Assembly (NCBI GenBank): GCA_003762875.1 | Contig: RIBL01000020.1 | Location: 1-56,885 of the forward strand | Source: Muribaculaceae bacterium Isolate-110 (HZI) | GTDB taxonomy: Bacteria > Bacteroidota > Bacteroidia > Bacteroidales > Muribaculaceae | Direction of reading: 5' to 3' | Length of the DNA: 56,885 nt | Shown: positions 33,166 through 42,642 of the stretch, one piece after another | Layout of the letters: every line of letters begins with the position of its first letter | Numbering within the stretch: position 1 is the first letter of the stretch | Translations under genes and position numbers: made by a program | The notes under the pieces: generated by a model | Told to the model about the DNA's origin: nothing | The model's input: only the letters and a program-made list of their open reading frames with translations | Database searches by the model: none

Positions 33166-34158
33166 TTACCATTCTAATTCCGGTTCATTACGTTTTTTCT
33201 TTAACTTGGCATTTTTCTTGTTTCCGAGTTCGGGATGAAGTTGAACGTATTTGAGGAAGTCTATACGTGACCCGGTAGTTGGATGGTCACTATATTCATC
33301 ATACAAAGTGTCATAAGCTGTTCCTAAGATTCTTAGACCATTTATAAATTCTTCGCCCTTGCCGATATGTTCAAGGAAACGGTAGGCGAAAAGGTCAGCC
33401 TCAAACTCTTGTTCTCTTGAATACTTGAAAGAGTATTTAAGGGTAGAAATCTTAATGTCATTACCTATATTAGCGATAGCAGCACCATAATCCGTTCCGC
33501 TTGTCGGAATGCCGTAGGCTGCTGCGTTGTAAGCTTCCATTCCCGCAGCTAATCCGTTTAGACCGGCAGCTATACCCCCAAGCAATTCATTTTTTCTTCG
33601 CTCTTTAGCTTGTGCATAAAAACCTCTGGCGTGATGAAGCAAAGCACCATGTGCAAATTCATGAGCAACATAGCCCATCAGAATTTCGTAGGTAATACCT
33701 TTTTTTGAGGCTAATTCAGTTGTTATGCACATGGCAAAGCCATCCTCCGTAAGTGCAGTATACGCATTTACTTCGTTTGAATATATCATGTGCAACGAGC
33801 ATTTAATACCAAGGTCAGCGATACCCATATCTATAAGAAGAGTGTCGCAAAAACCTTGCATACTTTCAACAATAGTCTCGTCATACTGAGGATAAAAACG
33901 AGGAAGCTGTGCAGTCTTGTTCAACGCCTCTTTCTCAGCACCTTTATTCTTTTGTAAATCCTTAATGAATATGGCACAAAGCTCGTTATTATCAAGTGCC
34001 GCGCCCCAAAAGGCTGCTGGATTTACAGGTGTTACTGACTTTGCTTCGTCAGCAACATCAAAACTTTCAATGAGTTTCTTGTATTGCTTCTCTACGTTTG
34101 CAGAATAAGCGAGAGCAGTAGAAAGTACAAGGAAAATGAGGACTAATGTTTTCTTCAT
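33166..34158 (-). CDS. M48-family metallopeptidase, secreted
   Basis: 330 residues with a signal peptide (KKTLVLIFLVLSTALAYS). HEFAH (166-170) is the zinc HExxH motif, 'SREQEFEADLFAYRFLEHIG' gives the third ligand Glu of M48 proteases, and DHPTTGSRIDFL matches the family's conserved C-terminal HP motif. Expected in the periplasm or on the surface. Substrate unknown. Confidence 0.82.
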   Translation of the reverse strand: MKKTLVLIFLVLSTALAYSANVEKQYKKLIESFDVADEAKSVTPVNPAAFWGAALDNNELCAIFIKDLQKNKGAEKEALNKTAQLPRFYPQYDETIVESMQGFCDTLLIDMGIADLGIKCSLHMIYSNEVNAYTALTEDGFAMCITTELASKKGITYEILMGYVAHEFAHGALLHHARGFYAQAKERRKNELLGGIAAGLNGLAAGMEAYNAAAYGIPTSGTDYGAAIANIGNDIKISTLKYSFKYSREQEFEADLFAYRFLEHIGKGEEFINGLRILGTAYDTLYDEYSDHPTTGSRIDFLKYVQLHPELGNKKNAKLKKKRNEPELEW

Positions 34159-34253
34159 GCTTTGAAATTATTATGCTTAATGCTATTGAATCTTTTTGGT
34201 CGAGACCTCAGGCTCTATTTACAAAAGCACGGAGGCGGTGCCGCAAGCCCTAA

Positions 34254-34823
34254 TTATATATCCTCTAGATCTTTTTGGATTTTAGTTTCTACGTTTTGGG
34301 CATCACGATATTTGACAACTACCATACCATCAGAAAATCCAGCCTTTTCTATTGAAAGCTCAATGGTGCCACCAGTAACGTTCCAAGCACTTGCATAAGT
34401 AACAGTTCCTTGCCCCAATTCATACATAAGGGAAATGTTGCTGTCCTGTCGGCTTGGATTATGTTCTCTGCAAGCAGTCGGCTCGCCATATTTACGTGTA
34501 TACAGCTCTTTGTAGTAGTCATAAGTATTCACAAGAGTATTCCATTCTCCCGATTGGTCAAAAAGAACAACAACAACAGAGTGGACGCTATTACCATCAT
34601 CGGTTGCAGCAACACCTACGGTAGCTTGTCTGCCTGTGAAGTCGCCAGTAAACATGGTAACATTATTTTCGCGACCTATTTGTGTAAAGCCTTTTGCTTT
34701 CAGTTTTTGGCAGAAAGCAGTCATACTACCCTCGATAGGAATACCTTTGAAGGAAAGGTGCTCTTGTGCGAAGCCACAAATGGCAAAACAGCAAAGAAGA
34801 AGAGTAAGAAGATGTTTTTTCAT
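34254..34823 (-). CDS. secreted hypothetical protein
   Basis: 189 residues with a signal peptide (KKHLLTLLLCCFAICGFAQ). The mature part (LSFKGIPIEGSMTAFCQKLKAKGFTQI..., YYKELYTRKYGEP, ISLMYELGQGTVTYASAWNV) resembles small Bacteroidetes secreted proteins with a 'FKGIPIdGs...f...L..kGF' start. Function unknown. The protein at 37616-38269 shares the 'L..YKSKYGNP' and 'YLAYWNLGNRKIQISLKD' pattern and may be a distant relative. Confidence 0.58.
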   Translation of the reverse strand: MKKHLLTLLLCCFAICGFAQEHLSFKGIPIEGSMTAFCQKLKAKGFTQIGRENNVTMFTGDFTGRQATVGVAATDDGNSVHSVVVVLFDQSGEWNTLVNTYDYYKELYTRKYGEPTACREHNPSRQDSNISLMYELGQGTVTYASAWNVTGGTIELSIEKAGFSDGMVVVKYRDAQNVETKIQKDLEDI

Positions 34824-34840
34824 GTTATAATTGTTTTAGT

Positions 34841-34996
34841 TTAATCCCAGTCGTTTAAGTTGTCGATAAATTGGTCGAGGTCGGAGTCGTCGAATATGTC
34901 CGACAACTCGCCCGTATTTTCCTTATAGTCGAAGTCAACCCACATATCATGTTCTGTGTCTCCGTTGTATGAATCCAAACTATCAATTTTTTTCAT
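34841..34996 (-). CDS. small acidic protein
   Basis: 51 residues from ATG 34996 (MKKIDSLDSYNGDTEHDMWV), preceded by a weak GAGAAAA. Very acidic (about a quarter Asp plus Glu). A TTG start at 35029 would add 11 residues and overlap the upstream gene by 4 bases. It follows the zincin gene as a small acidic partner might, but no function can be read. Confidence 0.5.
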   Translation of the reverse strand: MKKIDSLDSYNGDTEHDMWVDFDYKENTGELSDIFDDSDLDQFIDNLNDWD

Positions 34997-35025
34997 TTTT
35001 CTCAAATTTTTATCAATTTTAATAG

Positions 35026-36258
35026 TCAAATAGATTTTTTTGGTTGACGTCTTTCTGCATCAAGACATTCAACAAGCTCTCTCAATGCTTTATTCTTCTC
35101 AAACCATGGAGAACTCTTTATATTCATCTTTGAAGATAGTAACGCTTCAATTTTCGTCACAGCCTTCATTATCATTTCTGTACTACATACAGGGATAATA
35201 CCGTCCGGCGCATATGTTGACAAATATGCCTCCGATGGATTTTTAATTCCACGTCTCTTGCATACAAGCCAAGCGACGGTCTCAGCTTCAAACTCCCTCT
35301 GCTGTACTGATAGACGGCGTTCCTTGCTTCTGTCATAATACAAATGCTTGCAAAACAAGTGCCCCAGCTCATGGCATAAGGTATGAAATTGACTTGCTTG
35401 ACTTTCTCGTTCATTGACACTTATGATAAAAGCGGATTTCGCTTTTGCCGTACATTTGTCCGTTAAATGAAACTCAACCTCTCCTACAGAGTAATGAGAC
35501 AAATATCCACCATAAGTGTTTGCTGCAACAAAATTCGTGTCAAGGCATATGCCTAATTGAGCAAGATTCCATAAGAGGTTATCGAGGTCATCTTTTCTCG
35601 GTTCCCCACTTGTACTGATTAGTATCTTATCCCATTTCTCGAATATGACATCTTCCGAAATTTCCTCTGTTCCCGGAATATGTTCTGTGTCGCCATATTC
35701 AAACATACATTGAATCGGTCCGAAGTTCATCAGGGTGATAAGACGTTTCGCATTTTTCTTAGGACGCCTGTTAAAAGTGGCCCAATTTTTACCATTGAGT
35801 ACCAGTCTTGCTCCCGGGAGCTGCATTTGGACAAGCATGGCATTGTAAGGGGCCAGCCACTTGAAATGTCCTATGAAATCCAACATTTTTTGGAAATCAT
35901 CGCTTTTGCGATATTCCTCTACAAGAAATTGCAGTTCATCGATGTTGTCCTTAAACTCTTTCTCTATCGCCCTTTTCTGCTCATCCTCCTTGAACGCCAT
36001 GTACCACTCAATAATTTCAGATTCTACAACATTATCTATTAGAACATGAGAATCCATTTTGTCAGCTATATAGACTGGTACAAGATGCCTCAATCCACTA
36101 TAAGCACACTTTATATATGGGATACTCTTTTTTCCAATATGATCCACACATGCAATGCAGAAGTCTCTGAACCTAGGCACCTGAGATATGATGTTGTCAC
36201 CATATCCAAACACTTCGCTCAGAAGTTCTGCATTAATTGTTCCTTTGGATTGAGCCAT
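35026..36258 (-). CDS. ArdC/IrrE-type zincin protein
   Basis: 410 residues. The middle (about 128-175: GHFKWLAPYNAMLVQMQLPGARLVLNGKNWATFNRRPKKNAKRL) follows the ArdC N-terminal domain pattern, and HELGH (296-300) in 'FHTLCHELGHLFCKHL' is a zinc HExxH motif of the ImmA/IrrE/ArdC type, with 'QREFEAETVAWLVCKRRGI' supplying the third ligand. An N-terminal helical region of about 125 residues is extra. This could be a second antirestriction-type protein or a regulator-cleaving protease; context (between restriction genes and an M48 protease) does not decide. Confidence 0.7.
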   Translation of the reverse strand: MAQSKGTINAELLSEVFGYGDNIISQVPRFRDFCIACVDHIGKKSIPYIKCAYSGLRHLVPVYIADKMDSHVLIDNVVESEIIEWYMAFKEDEQKRAIEKEFKDNIDELQFLVEEYRKSDDFQKMLDFIGHFKWLAPYNAMLVQMQLPGARLVLNGKNWATFNRRPKKNAKRLITLMNFGPIQCMFEYGDTEHIPGTEEISEDVIFEKWDKILISTSGEPRKDDLDNLLWNLAQLGICLDTNFVAANTYGGYLSHYSVGEVEFHLTDKCTAKAKSAFIISVNERESQASQFHTLCHELGHLFCKHLYYDRSKERRLSVQQREFEAETVAWLVCKRRGIKNPSEAYLSTYAPDGIIPVCSTEMIMKAVTKIEALLSSKMNIKSSPWFEKNKALRELVECLDAERRQPKKSI

Positions 36259-36291
36259 AGTTGATTGCGTTTCTATGCCTTAGGCATTATA

Positions 36292-36696
36292 TTAAATTCG
36301 TCTATAGAGCTTATAAAGATTTTTCAATGCTCGCTCTGATACATTGAAGCATACATTGGGACTGTCTCCATCTCTTACGAAACGGAAGCCGGCATCAACC
36401 ATCGCGAGTATAAGTGCCCCATTGGTGATATAATTCACTTCATTTTCGGATAGCTTTTTAGCACGTCGTTCTGCCAGATGCTTTAAGCCATAAGAAGTGT
36501 GCTTCTGGTTTATTGACTTAATCGGATCTCTACAAGCATGTGCGAAATCCAATGCCCATTCAAGTTGCTTTATGTCGAAACCGGATATATCCAAGGGTAA
36601 GTTACCCTTAAACCCGAAAGGAGAAAGACCTACAAGCTCGCTTTCTCCGTCATAGGCATTCCAATAATCCTGGTTATATTTATTAAGTTCGTTCAT
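36292..36696 (-). CDS. hypothetical protein
   Basis: 134 residues (MNELNKYNQDYWNAYDGESELVG...). It includes ISGFDIKQLEWALDFAHACRDPIKSINQKHTSYGLKHLAERR and ends ERALKNLYKLYRRI. The His/Tyr spacing 'KHTSYGLKHLAE' and 'ITNGALILAMVDAGFRF' are typical of a protein family that I recognise only as found next to phage or plasmid genes. Function unknown. Confidence 0.55.
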   Translation of the reverse strand: MNELNKYNQDYWNAYDGESELVGLSPFGFKGNLPLDISGFDIKQLEWALDFAHACRDPIKSINQKHTSYGLKHLAERRAKKLSENEVNYITNGALILAMVDAGFRFVRDGDSPNVCFNVSERALKNLYKLYRRI

Positions 36697-36742
36697 ATAC
36701 TAAAATTTTTGAGTCTTATATTTCGACGTATATACAAAAGGT

Positions 36743-37588
36743 TCATTCTTTCGGACGCATTACATCAAGAGGTTCCCCCTTGGCATTCTTCCATGACATC
36801 CATCCATTCGTATTATTACCGCAGACAAAAACAGCAGCCATGCTTGGGCTGGTGAACTCTTTGTTGACTGACAGTACTCGATTGCCGTCAACTTCATGCG
36901 TGAGATTGGCAATCATTTCGTTGCGACGTTCTTTCCCTTTGAAAGATGGCGAACAAGTCGGAGCAATAATACTTCCGGCAAGAACAGTCATGATACTCTC
37001 CTTGTAGGTAGCCTTTGCATCTCCACCTCTGCTTTTGAAGTAGAAAGTCTCATCCTTTGAGAAAGCTGGTTTGGGCGTTGCGTTAAGAAATATGGTACAA
37101 CCCATAAAGGCTGTCAACAACTCAATATCTTCGATAAATTCTGAGACTGAATCTCGTAGATGAGGAGGCAGATTGGGCGGAGTGGGAACAGTTTTATTTT
37201 CGGAAAGCTGATAGGATTTAGCTTTCTTGGCAGTTCTGATGGCCTTAGCCTCAATGAACTGCACATCGGCCTTAGTCAAAGAGTTATCCTTAGCGATGAA
37301 AACAAGAGCGGTGTTCCAGAACTCTTTCTTTGCCTCATGAGATTTAACGCGGTCTTTGAAATTCTCTGTCTGACCTATATATGCCTGTGGCATGGATGCA
37401 AAATCATCTTCTCCACCAAGCAGAATATAAAAGGCCGGTTGTTCCAACTGTATGTCAGGATTGGCGTTAGCCTCGTTGATTTGTTGACGAGGGATAACGT
37501 ACATATTGCATATCTTATTGCTGATAAACACATTGCGAATGCCACGTGGGTTACCGTCAACAAGATGTGTAGTGATTACTTTTCCCAT
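36743..37588 (-). CDS. GIY-YIG nuclease-domain protein with DUF4357-type C terminus
   Basis: 281 residues. The GIY-YIG domain (about 48-140) shows FYILLGG (the GIY strand), AYIGQTENFKDRVKSHE (YIG strand with the conserved Arg), WNTALVFIAKDNSLTKADVQFIEAKAI (conserved Glu). The C-terminal region (FYFKSRGGDAKATY...) fits DUF4357, which often follows GIY-YIG in restriction-type proteins. Encoded downstream of hsdR; a DNA-cleaving or defence role is inferred. Confidence 0.78.
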   Translation of the reverse strand: MGKVITTHLVDGNPRGIRNVFISNKICNMYVIPRQQINEANANPDIQLEQPAFYILLGGEDDFASMPQAYIGQTENFKDRVKSHEAKKEFWNTALVFIAKDNSLTKADVQFIEAKAIRTAKKAKSYQLSENKTVPTPPNLPPHLRDSVSEFIEDIELLTAFMGCTIFLNATPKPAFSKDETFYFKSRGGDAKATYKESIMTVLAGSIIAPTCSPSFKGKERRNEMIANLTHEVDGNRVLSVNKEFTSPSMAAVFVCGNNTNGWMSWKNAKGEPLDVMRPKE

Positions 37589-37615
37589 AAATTATAAACG
37601 TTAACGGTGTCATAA

Positions 37616-38269
37616 TCAAATTATAGACTTGGCATCCTTTTTGTTTGAGTTATGTTCTTTTTCATATCTATCCATCATTCTTCGAGCGATGTCTTCCCGA
37701 TAGATACTGAGATTCAATGAATAATATGGAGACCTGTCTTTGAGTGAAATTTGAATCTTTCTATTGCCTAAGTTCCAATACGCAAGGTAATAGGATTCTC
37801 CTTCGGATAGCTCATAACATTCCGGAAATTCAGACACCTCACAGACTGGATTCCCGTATTTTGACTTGTAGAGGTTTATCAAGTCCTGATATTGCCGGAT
37901 TGTCTCGCGTTTGTAATCATCCGACTTATACGGTTGCCCTATAAATGTCACATAATAGAGTGAGTCATTTTCAAATTGTCCTTCTACATGGGAGCAAATA
38001 TAAGTGCCGATTTCATAGTCATAAGAGCCTCTTATATCAGCGAGATACTTATCCTTATTTTTTTCGAAGTCTTTTTCACTTATGAAGAAATTTAGGTCTG
38101 CGATTACTTTACCCTCTTCTTCTGCAAAGGAAGGAGACGGTTCTATAATAGGCGGAATTGAATCCTCTACTACGGTATCGTTTTCTACAGTTGTTGTACT
38201 CTGACTATTGCCACAAGCGACAAGTCCGGTAAAGGCGAATACTGACAATAGCAAATATATTACTCTCAT
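37616..38269 (-). CDS. hypothetical lipoprotein
   Basis: 217 residues with a signal peptide and lipobox (LVAC, Cys 19). It has a Thr/Glu-rich spacer and a soluble domain (FISEKDFEKNKDKYLADIRGSYDYEIGTYICSHVEG..., YQDLINLYKSKYGNPVCE). It begins 3 bases after hsdR, so it is read with the restriction operon although its envelope location does not suggest a direct role. Family unknown. Confidence 0.58.
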   Translation of the reverse strand: MRVIYLLLSVFAFTGLVACGNSQSTTTVENDTVVEDSIPPIIEPSPSFAEEEGKVIADLNFFISEKDFEKNKDKYLADIRGSYDYEIGTYICSHVEGQFENDSLYYVTFIGQPYKSDDYKRETIRQYQDLINLYKSKYGNPVCEVSEFPECYELSEGESYYLAYWNLGNRKIQISLKDRSPYYSLNLSIYREDIARRMMDRYEKEHNSNKKDAKSII

Positions 38270-38272
38270 TGT

Positions 38273-41200
38273 TTATGCTGCGGTTATGGCATCGTGGAGC
38301 ATGGCTACAAACTGAGCCACCTGCGCTGCCTTGTTGGGAAAATATTTCAAAAGAGATTCGCGGAAGATGCGGTTGTCGCGGAACACGGTCTTTGCCATGT
38401 CGCCGTTCTGACAGACATAGTTGAGAATGTTGTTTATAAATTCCTCCTGTTCTGCCGTCAGGGTGTTTGCGGATATAAACTCTGTGAAGAGCTTTATAGC
38501 TTTCTGGCGGTCAAGACCTGCCACTTTGCGGATAAATGCTGCTACCGGAATATCCGTGGTCATTTTCTCACGGTGCAAATAGCGTTCATAGTCCTCTTTC
38601 GTGCCGAGTTCCTGCCAGAGTATGCGCTCCAGCTCGTCAATGTCGCTGCTGCTCAGTTTCTCGATATTCTGAATTTTCTGCAACACAGGAAGGTCGCGGT
38701 TCTCGGCGAGGAAGTCGAGGACTTTCTGTTTGTAAGTCATTGTGGTGATTATAGACCCGGCCACGCCCCCGTCGGTGACATCATCCTCGATCGAGACTGT
38801 GAACGTGCGCCCGCTGTCGCCTACGAGATACTTCAACAGGTCGCGTATCTCCTTGCGCATATTCTCAATCGAGAAAAGCGTCTTGTTGCTCCAGAAGGCC
38901 GAGGTCATTACTTCGTTGAGCAATGGCATCTTTGCCTTTATGTCGGGAACAGAAGCCTGTTTGCGAAGTGCATCCACAATTTTGGTTATCTGAGCCTCAT
39001 GCGCTCCGCTCTCAAAGGTTTCATCCACAAGCCCGAGCTGAACATAAAGCGAAAGCAAATCAAATTTCTTGGCAAGCTCATTCTCCGTCGATTTGGGAAG
39101 TAACGGGGCAATCTCATTCTTCAGGTCGAGTACATCAACCTCAGAAATATACTGCCACACCTCCGGATCACGGTATTTGCTGACCGCCCGCCAATGGTTA
39201 CGCACTGATATATGCGAGTCATAGAGCTTTGCCACATCTGACTGCAACATCGTCTTCAATTCGTCATGGAATCCTTTTGCGAAATCATCTGCCTGATATT
39301 GCGATGCCTGCAACGCACAGGCTATCGCGGCTCTTACACCAAACAGTCGTTCCGTGAGTGAAACGCTCTTTATCGCCTTTCTCTCTTTGGGATTCTGTCC
39401 GAAATACTTGAAGTTTCCACCCCAGTCGAAGATGTAGAATCGCTCTTTATCTTTTCCGGCACCGAAAATATCTGGACTCAAACGTGTACCTCGACCAATC
39501 ATCTGCATAAACTTGATGCGCGAGCGGACACGTTTGAAGAATACAAGATTGAGAACATCAGGGACATCAATGCCAGTATCGAGCATATCCACCGACACCG
39601 CAATCTGCGGCATCTTGTCGCGAAGACTAAACGTGTCGATAAGATTCTGCGAGTAGTTGATAGAATAGTCAATCTGCTCACAGAACTTGTCGCCGTACTG
39701 CGGATAAAGGATATTGAATCTTTCGACAATGAGCTTGGCAGTCTTGGAGTTCATTGCAAAGATTATACTCTTGCCGATCTTTTCTCCGGATTGTACTTTC
39801 AGACCGTTTTCCATCAGGTCCTGAAGCATCTTGTCGATGGTGTCTGTATTGTAGATATATTTGAATATCTCCTGTTCGCGGATATCGCGTGGTTCCCATT
39901 CCTCGTCAGGGTCTTTGTTGACCTGCTCATATTCCCAGACGGCCTCGAGTTGTTCTTTCTCTTCGGGAGAAAGATCATCATACTTTATACCTTCATTCAC
40001 CACTTTTGAGCCACGGACAAATCCGGTATAGTCCACAAGATAACCGTCTTCTATGGCTGTCTCGTATTCGTAGTAATCGGTCGGCTCACCACCTTCAAGG
40101 TGAAGGAGGTCGTAGGTCGATTTATCCACCTGGTCGCGCGGAGTGGCGGTTAGACCGACAAGCAGAGAGTCGAAGTATCGGAAAATGTCACCATACTTTC
40201 CGAACACCGAGCGGTGTGCCTCGTCTATGATAATCAGATCAAAGCGCCCGACACTGTAAGGTTTCCTGTCGGTGTTGACATAATTTATCATTGTCTGATA
40301 TGTGGAGAACGTGATACGGGCGTTAGGGTCTATTTCCGTTGCCTTGTCGCTCAGCACCGTCACAGGAGAGTTGGGCAGCAGTTTGGAGAAATTGCGTGCA
40401 GCCTGATTCACGAGTGATGTGCGGTCGGCAAGAAAGAGGGTATTCTTGACCCAGTTGTTGCGTTGCAGAACATCGACAAGCGATATGGCAGTGCGGGTCT
40501 TGCCCGTACCGGTTGCCATTACAAGCAAGCCACGGCGGTGACGCCGATTAAACCACTCGCACATATTCTTGATGGCCCGCTTCTGATAATAGCGGTCAGA
40601 AATCGCATCCTTGACCGAGAAGTCAGTCATATCCGGTCGGGAAGACCGACGTTGCATTATCAGTTCAAGGTCTTTCTCTGTGTGGAAAGCAAACAGTCGG
40701 CGAGGTGGATAACCTAAGCCATCGATGCAATATATCTCGAATCCGTTGGTGTAGTAGATTACCGGACGGACATGGTATCTCTTTTCAAGACAGTCGGCAT
40801 ACAGCTCTGCCTGATGTTTGCCGACATTGGCATCTTTGCTTGTGCGCTTGGCTTCGACCACGGCAAGCGGCTTTCCGTCCGCTCCGAAAAGCACATAGTC
40901 GGCATATCCTTTCCCGGCATTGTTGGGCATACCCTCTACCTCTATTTCAATTCCGGCTTTGGATGGCTGAATATCGCCTTCGGTCTCCAATACATCCCAT
41001 CCGGCTTCCCTCAGCATAAGGTCGATGAAACGGCGGCGGGTTTCTGCTTCCGAAATATCTCCCCACGACAAGTCTGCCTTTACCTCCGGAGCCTCCACAA
41101 CCTTTTCCTGCTCAACGGAGGCGGCGAATGTCTCCGGAGTCTGCTCGGCTCGTACCACCACAATCCGAGGACGTGGTGCATGTGTCGGGAGCAAAGTCTT

Positions 41201-41602
41201 GTCGAAAGGTGCGAGCTTTTCGAGTACACGAAGTTTCAGCAATACACCGCCGACAAGATTATAGAGATTGAGAACTGTGAAGAACGCATCAGAGCGGGTG
41301 ACTTTGCCGTCATGAGCTGCAAGGTTTCCGACCTTTCTGATCCAGTGGACAGCCTTCATCAGTTCTGGGTCTGCAATAAAGTCAGTGAAAACATCCGAAG
41401 TGGTCAGTTGCAGCAGTGAGGTTCGCTCTCCCGGCTCCACATTCTTCATTTTATAAATAGCCTTCACAAGCCATTCAAGGGCTTTTCGGGCATTTATGGC
41501 CGATGAATCAGGCTCGACGTACTGACGTTGCTCACACAACTCACACAGATGATGAAGTTGCGAAAGTTCCGGAATATTTTTGAGGTAGTCGAAATTCTGC
41601 AT
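38273..41602 (-). CDS. hsdR: type I restriction enzyme R subunit (HsdR)
   Basis: 1109 residues. An N-terminal DUF4145-type helical domain (about 30-125) precedes the PD-(D/E)XK nuclease domain (Asp 235 in YADYVLFGADGKPLAVVEAKR, Glu 250, Lys 252). The helicase motor follows: Walker A MATGTGKTRTA (362-372), then DEAH in LIIIDEAHRSVFG, VGLTATP, and motif VI MIGRGTRLSPD. The C-terminal region (KYLVGDSGRTFTVSIEDDV...) is the EcoEI-type subunit-binding part. Translocates and cleaves unmethylated DNA with HsdM and HsdS encoded upstream. Confidence 0.95.
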   Translation of the reverse strand: MQNFDYLKNIPELSQLHHLCELCEQRQYVEPDSSAINARKALEWLVKAIYKMKNVEPGERTSLLQLTTSDVFTDFIADPELMKAVHWIRKVGNLAAHDGKVTRSDAFFTVLNLYNLVGGVLLKLRVLEKLAPFDKTLLPTHAPRPRIVVVRAEQTPETFAASVEQEKVVEAPEVKADLSWGDISEAETRRRFIDLMLREAGWDVLETEGDIQPSKAGIEIEVEGMPNNAGKGYADYVLFGADGKPLAVVEAKRTSKDANVGKHQAELYADCLEKRYHVRPVIYYTNGFEIYCIDGLGYPPRRLFAFHTEKDLELIMQRRSSRPDMTDFSVKDAISDRYYQKRAIKNMCEWFNRRHRRGLLVMATGTGKTRTAISLVDVLQRNNWVKNTLFLADRTSLVNQAARNFSKLLPNSPVTVLSDKATEIDPNARITFSTYQTMINYVNTDRKPYSVGRFDLIIIDEAHRSVFGKYGDIFRYFDSLLVGLTATPRDQVDKSTYDLLHLEGGEPTDYYEYETAIEDGYLVDYTGFVRGSKVVNEGIKYDDLSPEEKEQLEAVWEYEQVNKDPDEEWEPRDIREQEIFKYIYNTDTIDKMLQDLMENGLKVQSGEKIGKSIIFAMNSKTAKLIVERFNILYPQYGDKFCEQIDYSINYSQNLIDTFSLRDKMPQIAVSVDMLDTGIDVPDVLNLVFFKRVRSRIKFMQMIGRGTRLSPDIFGAGKDKERFYIFDWGGNFKYFGQNPKERKAIKSVSLTERLFGVRAAIACALQASQYQADDFAKGFHDELKTMLQSDVAKLYDSHISVRNHWRAVSKYRDPEVWQYISEVDVLDLKNEIAPLLPKSTENELAKKFDLLSLYVQLGLVDETFESGAHEAQITKIVDALRKQASVPDIKAKMPLLNEVMTSAFWSNKTLFSIENMRKEIRDLLKYLVGDSGRTFTVSIEDDVTDGGVAGSIITTMTYKQKVLDFLAENRDLPVLQKIQNIEKLSSSDIDELERILWQELGTKEDYERYLHREKMTTDIPVAAFIRKVAGLDRQKAIKLFTEFISANTLTAEQEEFINNILNYVCQNGDMAKTVFRDNRIFRESLLKYFPNKAAQVAQFVAMLHDAITAA

Positions 41603-41605
41603 AAT

Positions 41606-42631
41606 CTATTCTTCGGAGGTTCCATTAAGAATTTTGTCAAGCTGCGCCTGCAACTCTTCCTTTTTAGGAAGATAGAGCTGATAACGCGCAACAAACAACT
41701 GATTGGTAATTCCGCCCAATGCGTAATCCATCAACACTTCGTCACGTCTTGCTCCAAGAATGATTCCAATAGGAGGATTATCATCAGGCATACAAACCTC
41801 AGACTTAAAATAGTTGAGATATAGATTCATCTGCCCGATGTCATAATGCTCTATCTCATTACGTTTTAGGTCCAGCAAAACGTAACATTTCAGAATAGTA
41901 TGGTAAAATACCAGATCGACCTTGAAACTACGACCTCCTATAGGCATTACATATTGGCGCCCTACGAAAGCGAAACCTCTACCTAATTCGAGTAAGAAGG
42001 TCTCCATATTATCCTTTAATGCTTTTTCGAGGTCACTCTCTTTGTAACGCTTTTTGATTGGCAGTCCGGTAAATTCCAACACAAAGGGATCATGAATTAT
42101 ATCATCTGCGGTCATGACCGGATGTCCGTGTTGAGCTAATGCCAATACTCCTTTCTTGTCTGTACTGAGTGCCAGACGTTGGAAAAGTGAAGACTTGATC
42201 TGGCGTCTTAACTCCCTGACCTTCCATTTCTGGTTAATGGCTTCCTGATAGTAGAACTGTCTTTCCAGTTCATCATCACATTTCAAAAGCTCATAGTAGT
42301 GGCTCCATGTCAAAAGGTGTGACAGTGTCACACTTTTTGGGAAACAGACATATAGTTTCCTCATATATATGAGGTTGGAGCGGCTAAATCCCTTGCCACG
42401 CTTTATGGTCAGGTCTTTTGCCAGACGGTTTATAAGTTGTGTGCCATATTCGGCACGGATGTTTCCACCCTGTTCAAACTCCACTATGTAGCGACCGGTT
42501 TGCCAATTGGCATCAAGCAGTTGGGTGTTGATGGCTAAAGCTGCGTTGGTTTTAGCCTTATTCCAAACTTCATCTATGCTGGATAAAAGTTTGTTGTATT
42601 CTGATTCCGGTATGATAAGTTCTTGTTTCAT
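41606..42631 (-). CDS. DUF1016 / YhcG-type PD-(D/E)XK nuclease
   Basis: 341 residues. The N-terminal DUF1016_N domain (about 5-160: DEVWNKAKTNAALAINTQLLDANWQTGRYIVEFEQGG, LTWSHYYELLKCDD, FYYQEAINQKWKVRELRRQI) is followed by the YhcG nuclease domain: LLELGRGFAFVGRQYVMPIGGRSFKVDLVFYHTILKCYVLLDLKRNEIEHYDIGQMNLYL, with Asp and Asp-x-Lys acting as the nuclease triad. It sits between hsdS and hsdR with 11- and 3-base gaps, an arrangement seen in other type I systems; its role there is unknown. Confidence 0.9.
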   Translation of the reverse strand: MKQELIIPESEYNKLLSSIDEVWNKAKTNAALAINTQLLDANWQTGRYIVEFEQGGNIRAEYGTQLINRLAKDLTIKRGKGFSRSNLIYMRKLYVCFPKSVTLSHLLTWSHYYELLKCDDELERQFYYQEAINQKWKVRELRRQIKSSLFQRLALSTDKKGVLALAQHGHPVMTADDIIHDPFVLEFTGLPIKKRYKESDLEKALKDNMETFLLELGRGFAFVGRQYVMPIGGRSFKVDLVFYHTILKCYVLLDLKRNEIEHYDIGQMNLYLNYFKSEVCMPDDNPPIGIILGARRDEVLMDYALGGITNQLFVARYQLYLPKKEELQAQLDKILNGTSEE

Positions 42632-42642
42632 TGCGGAGAGTT

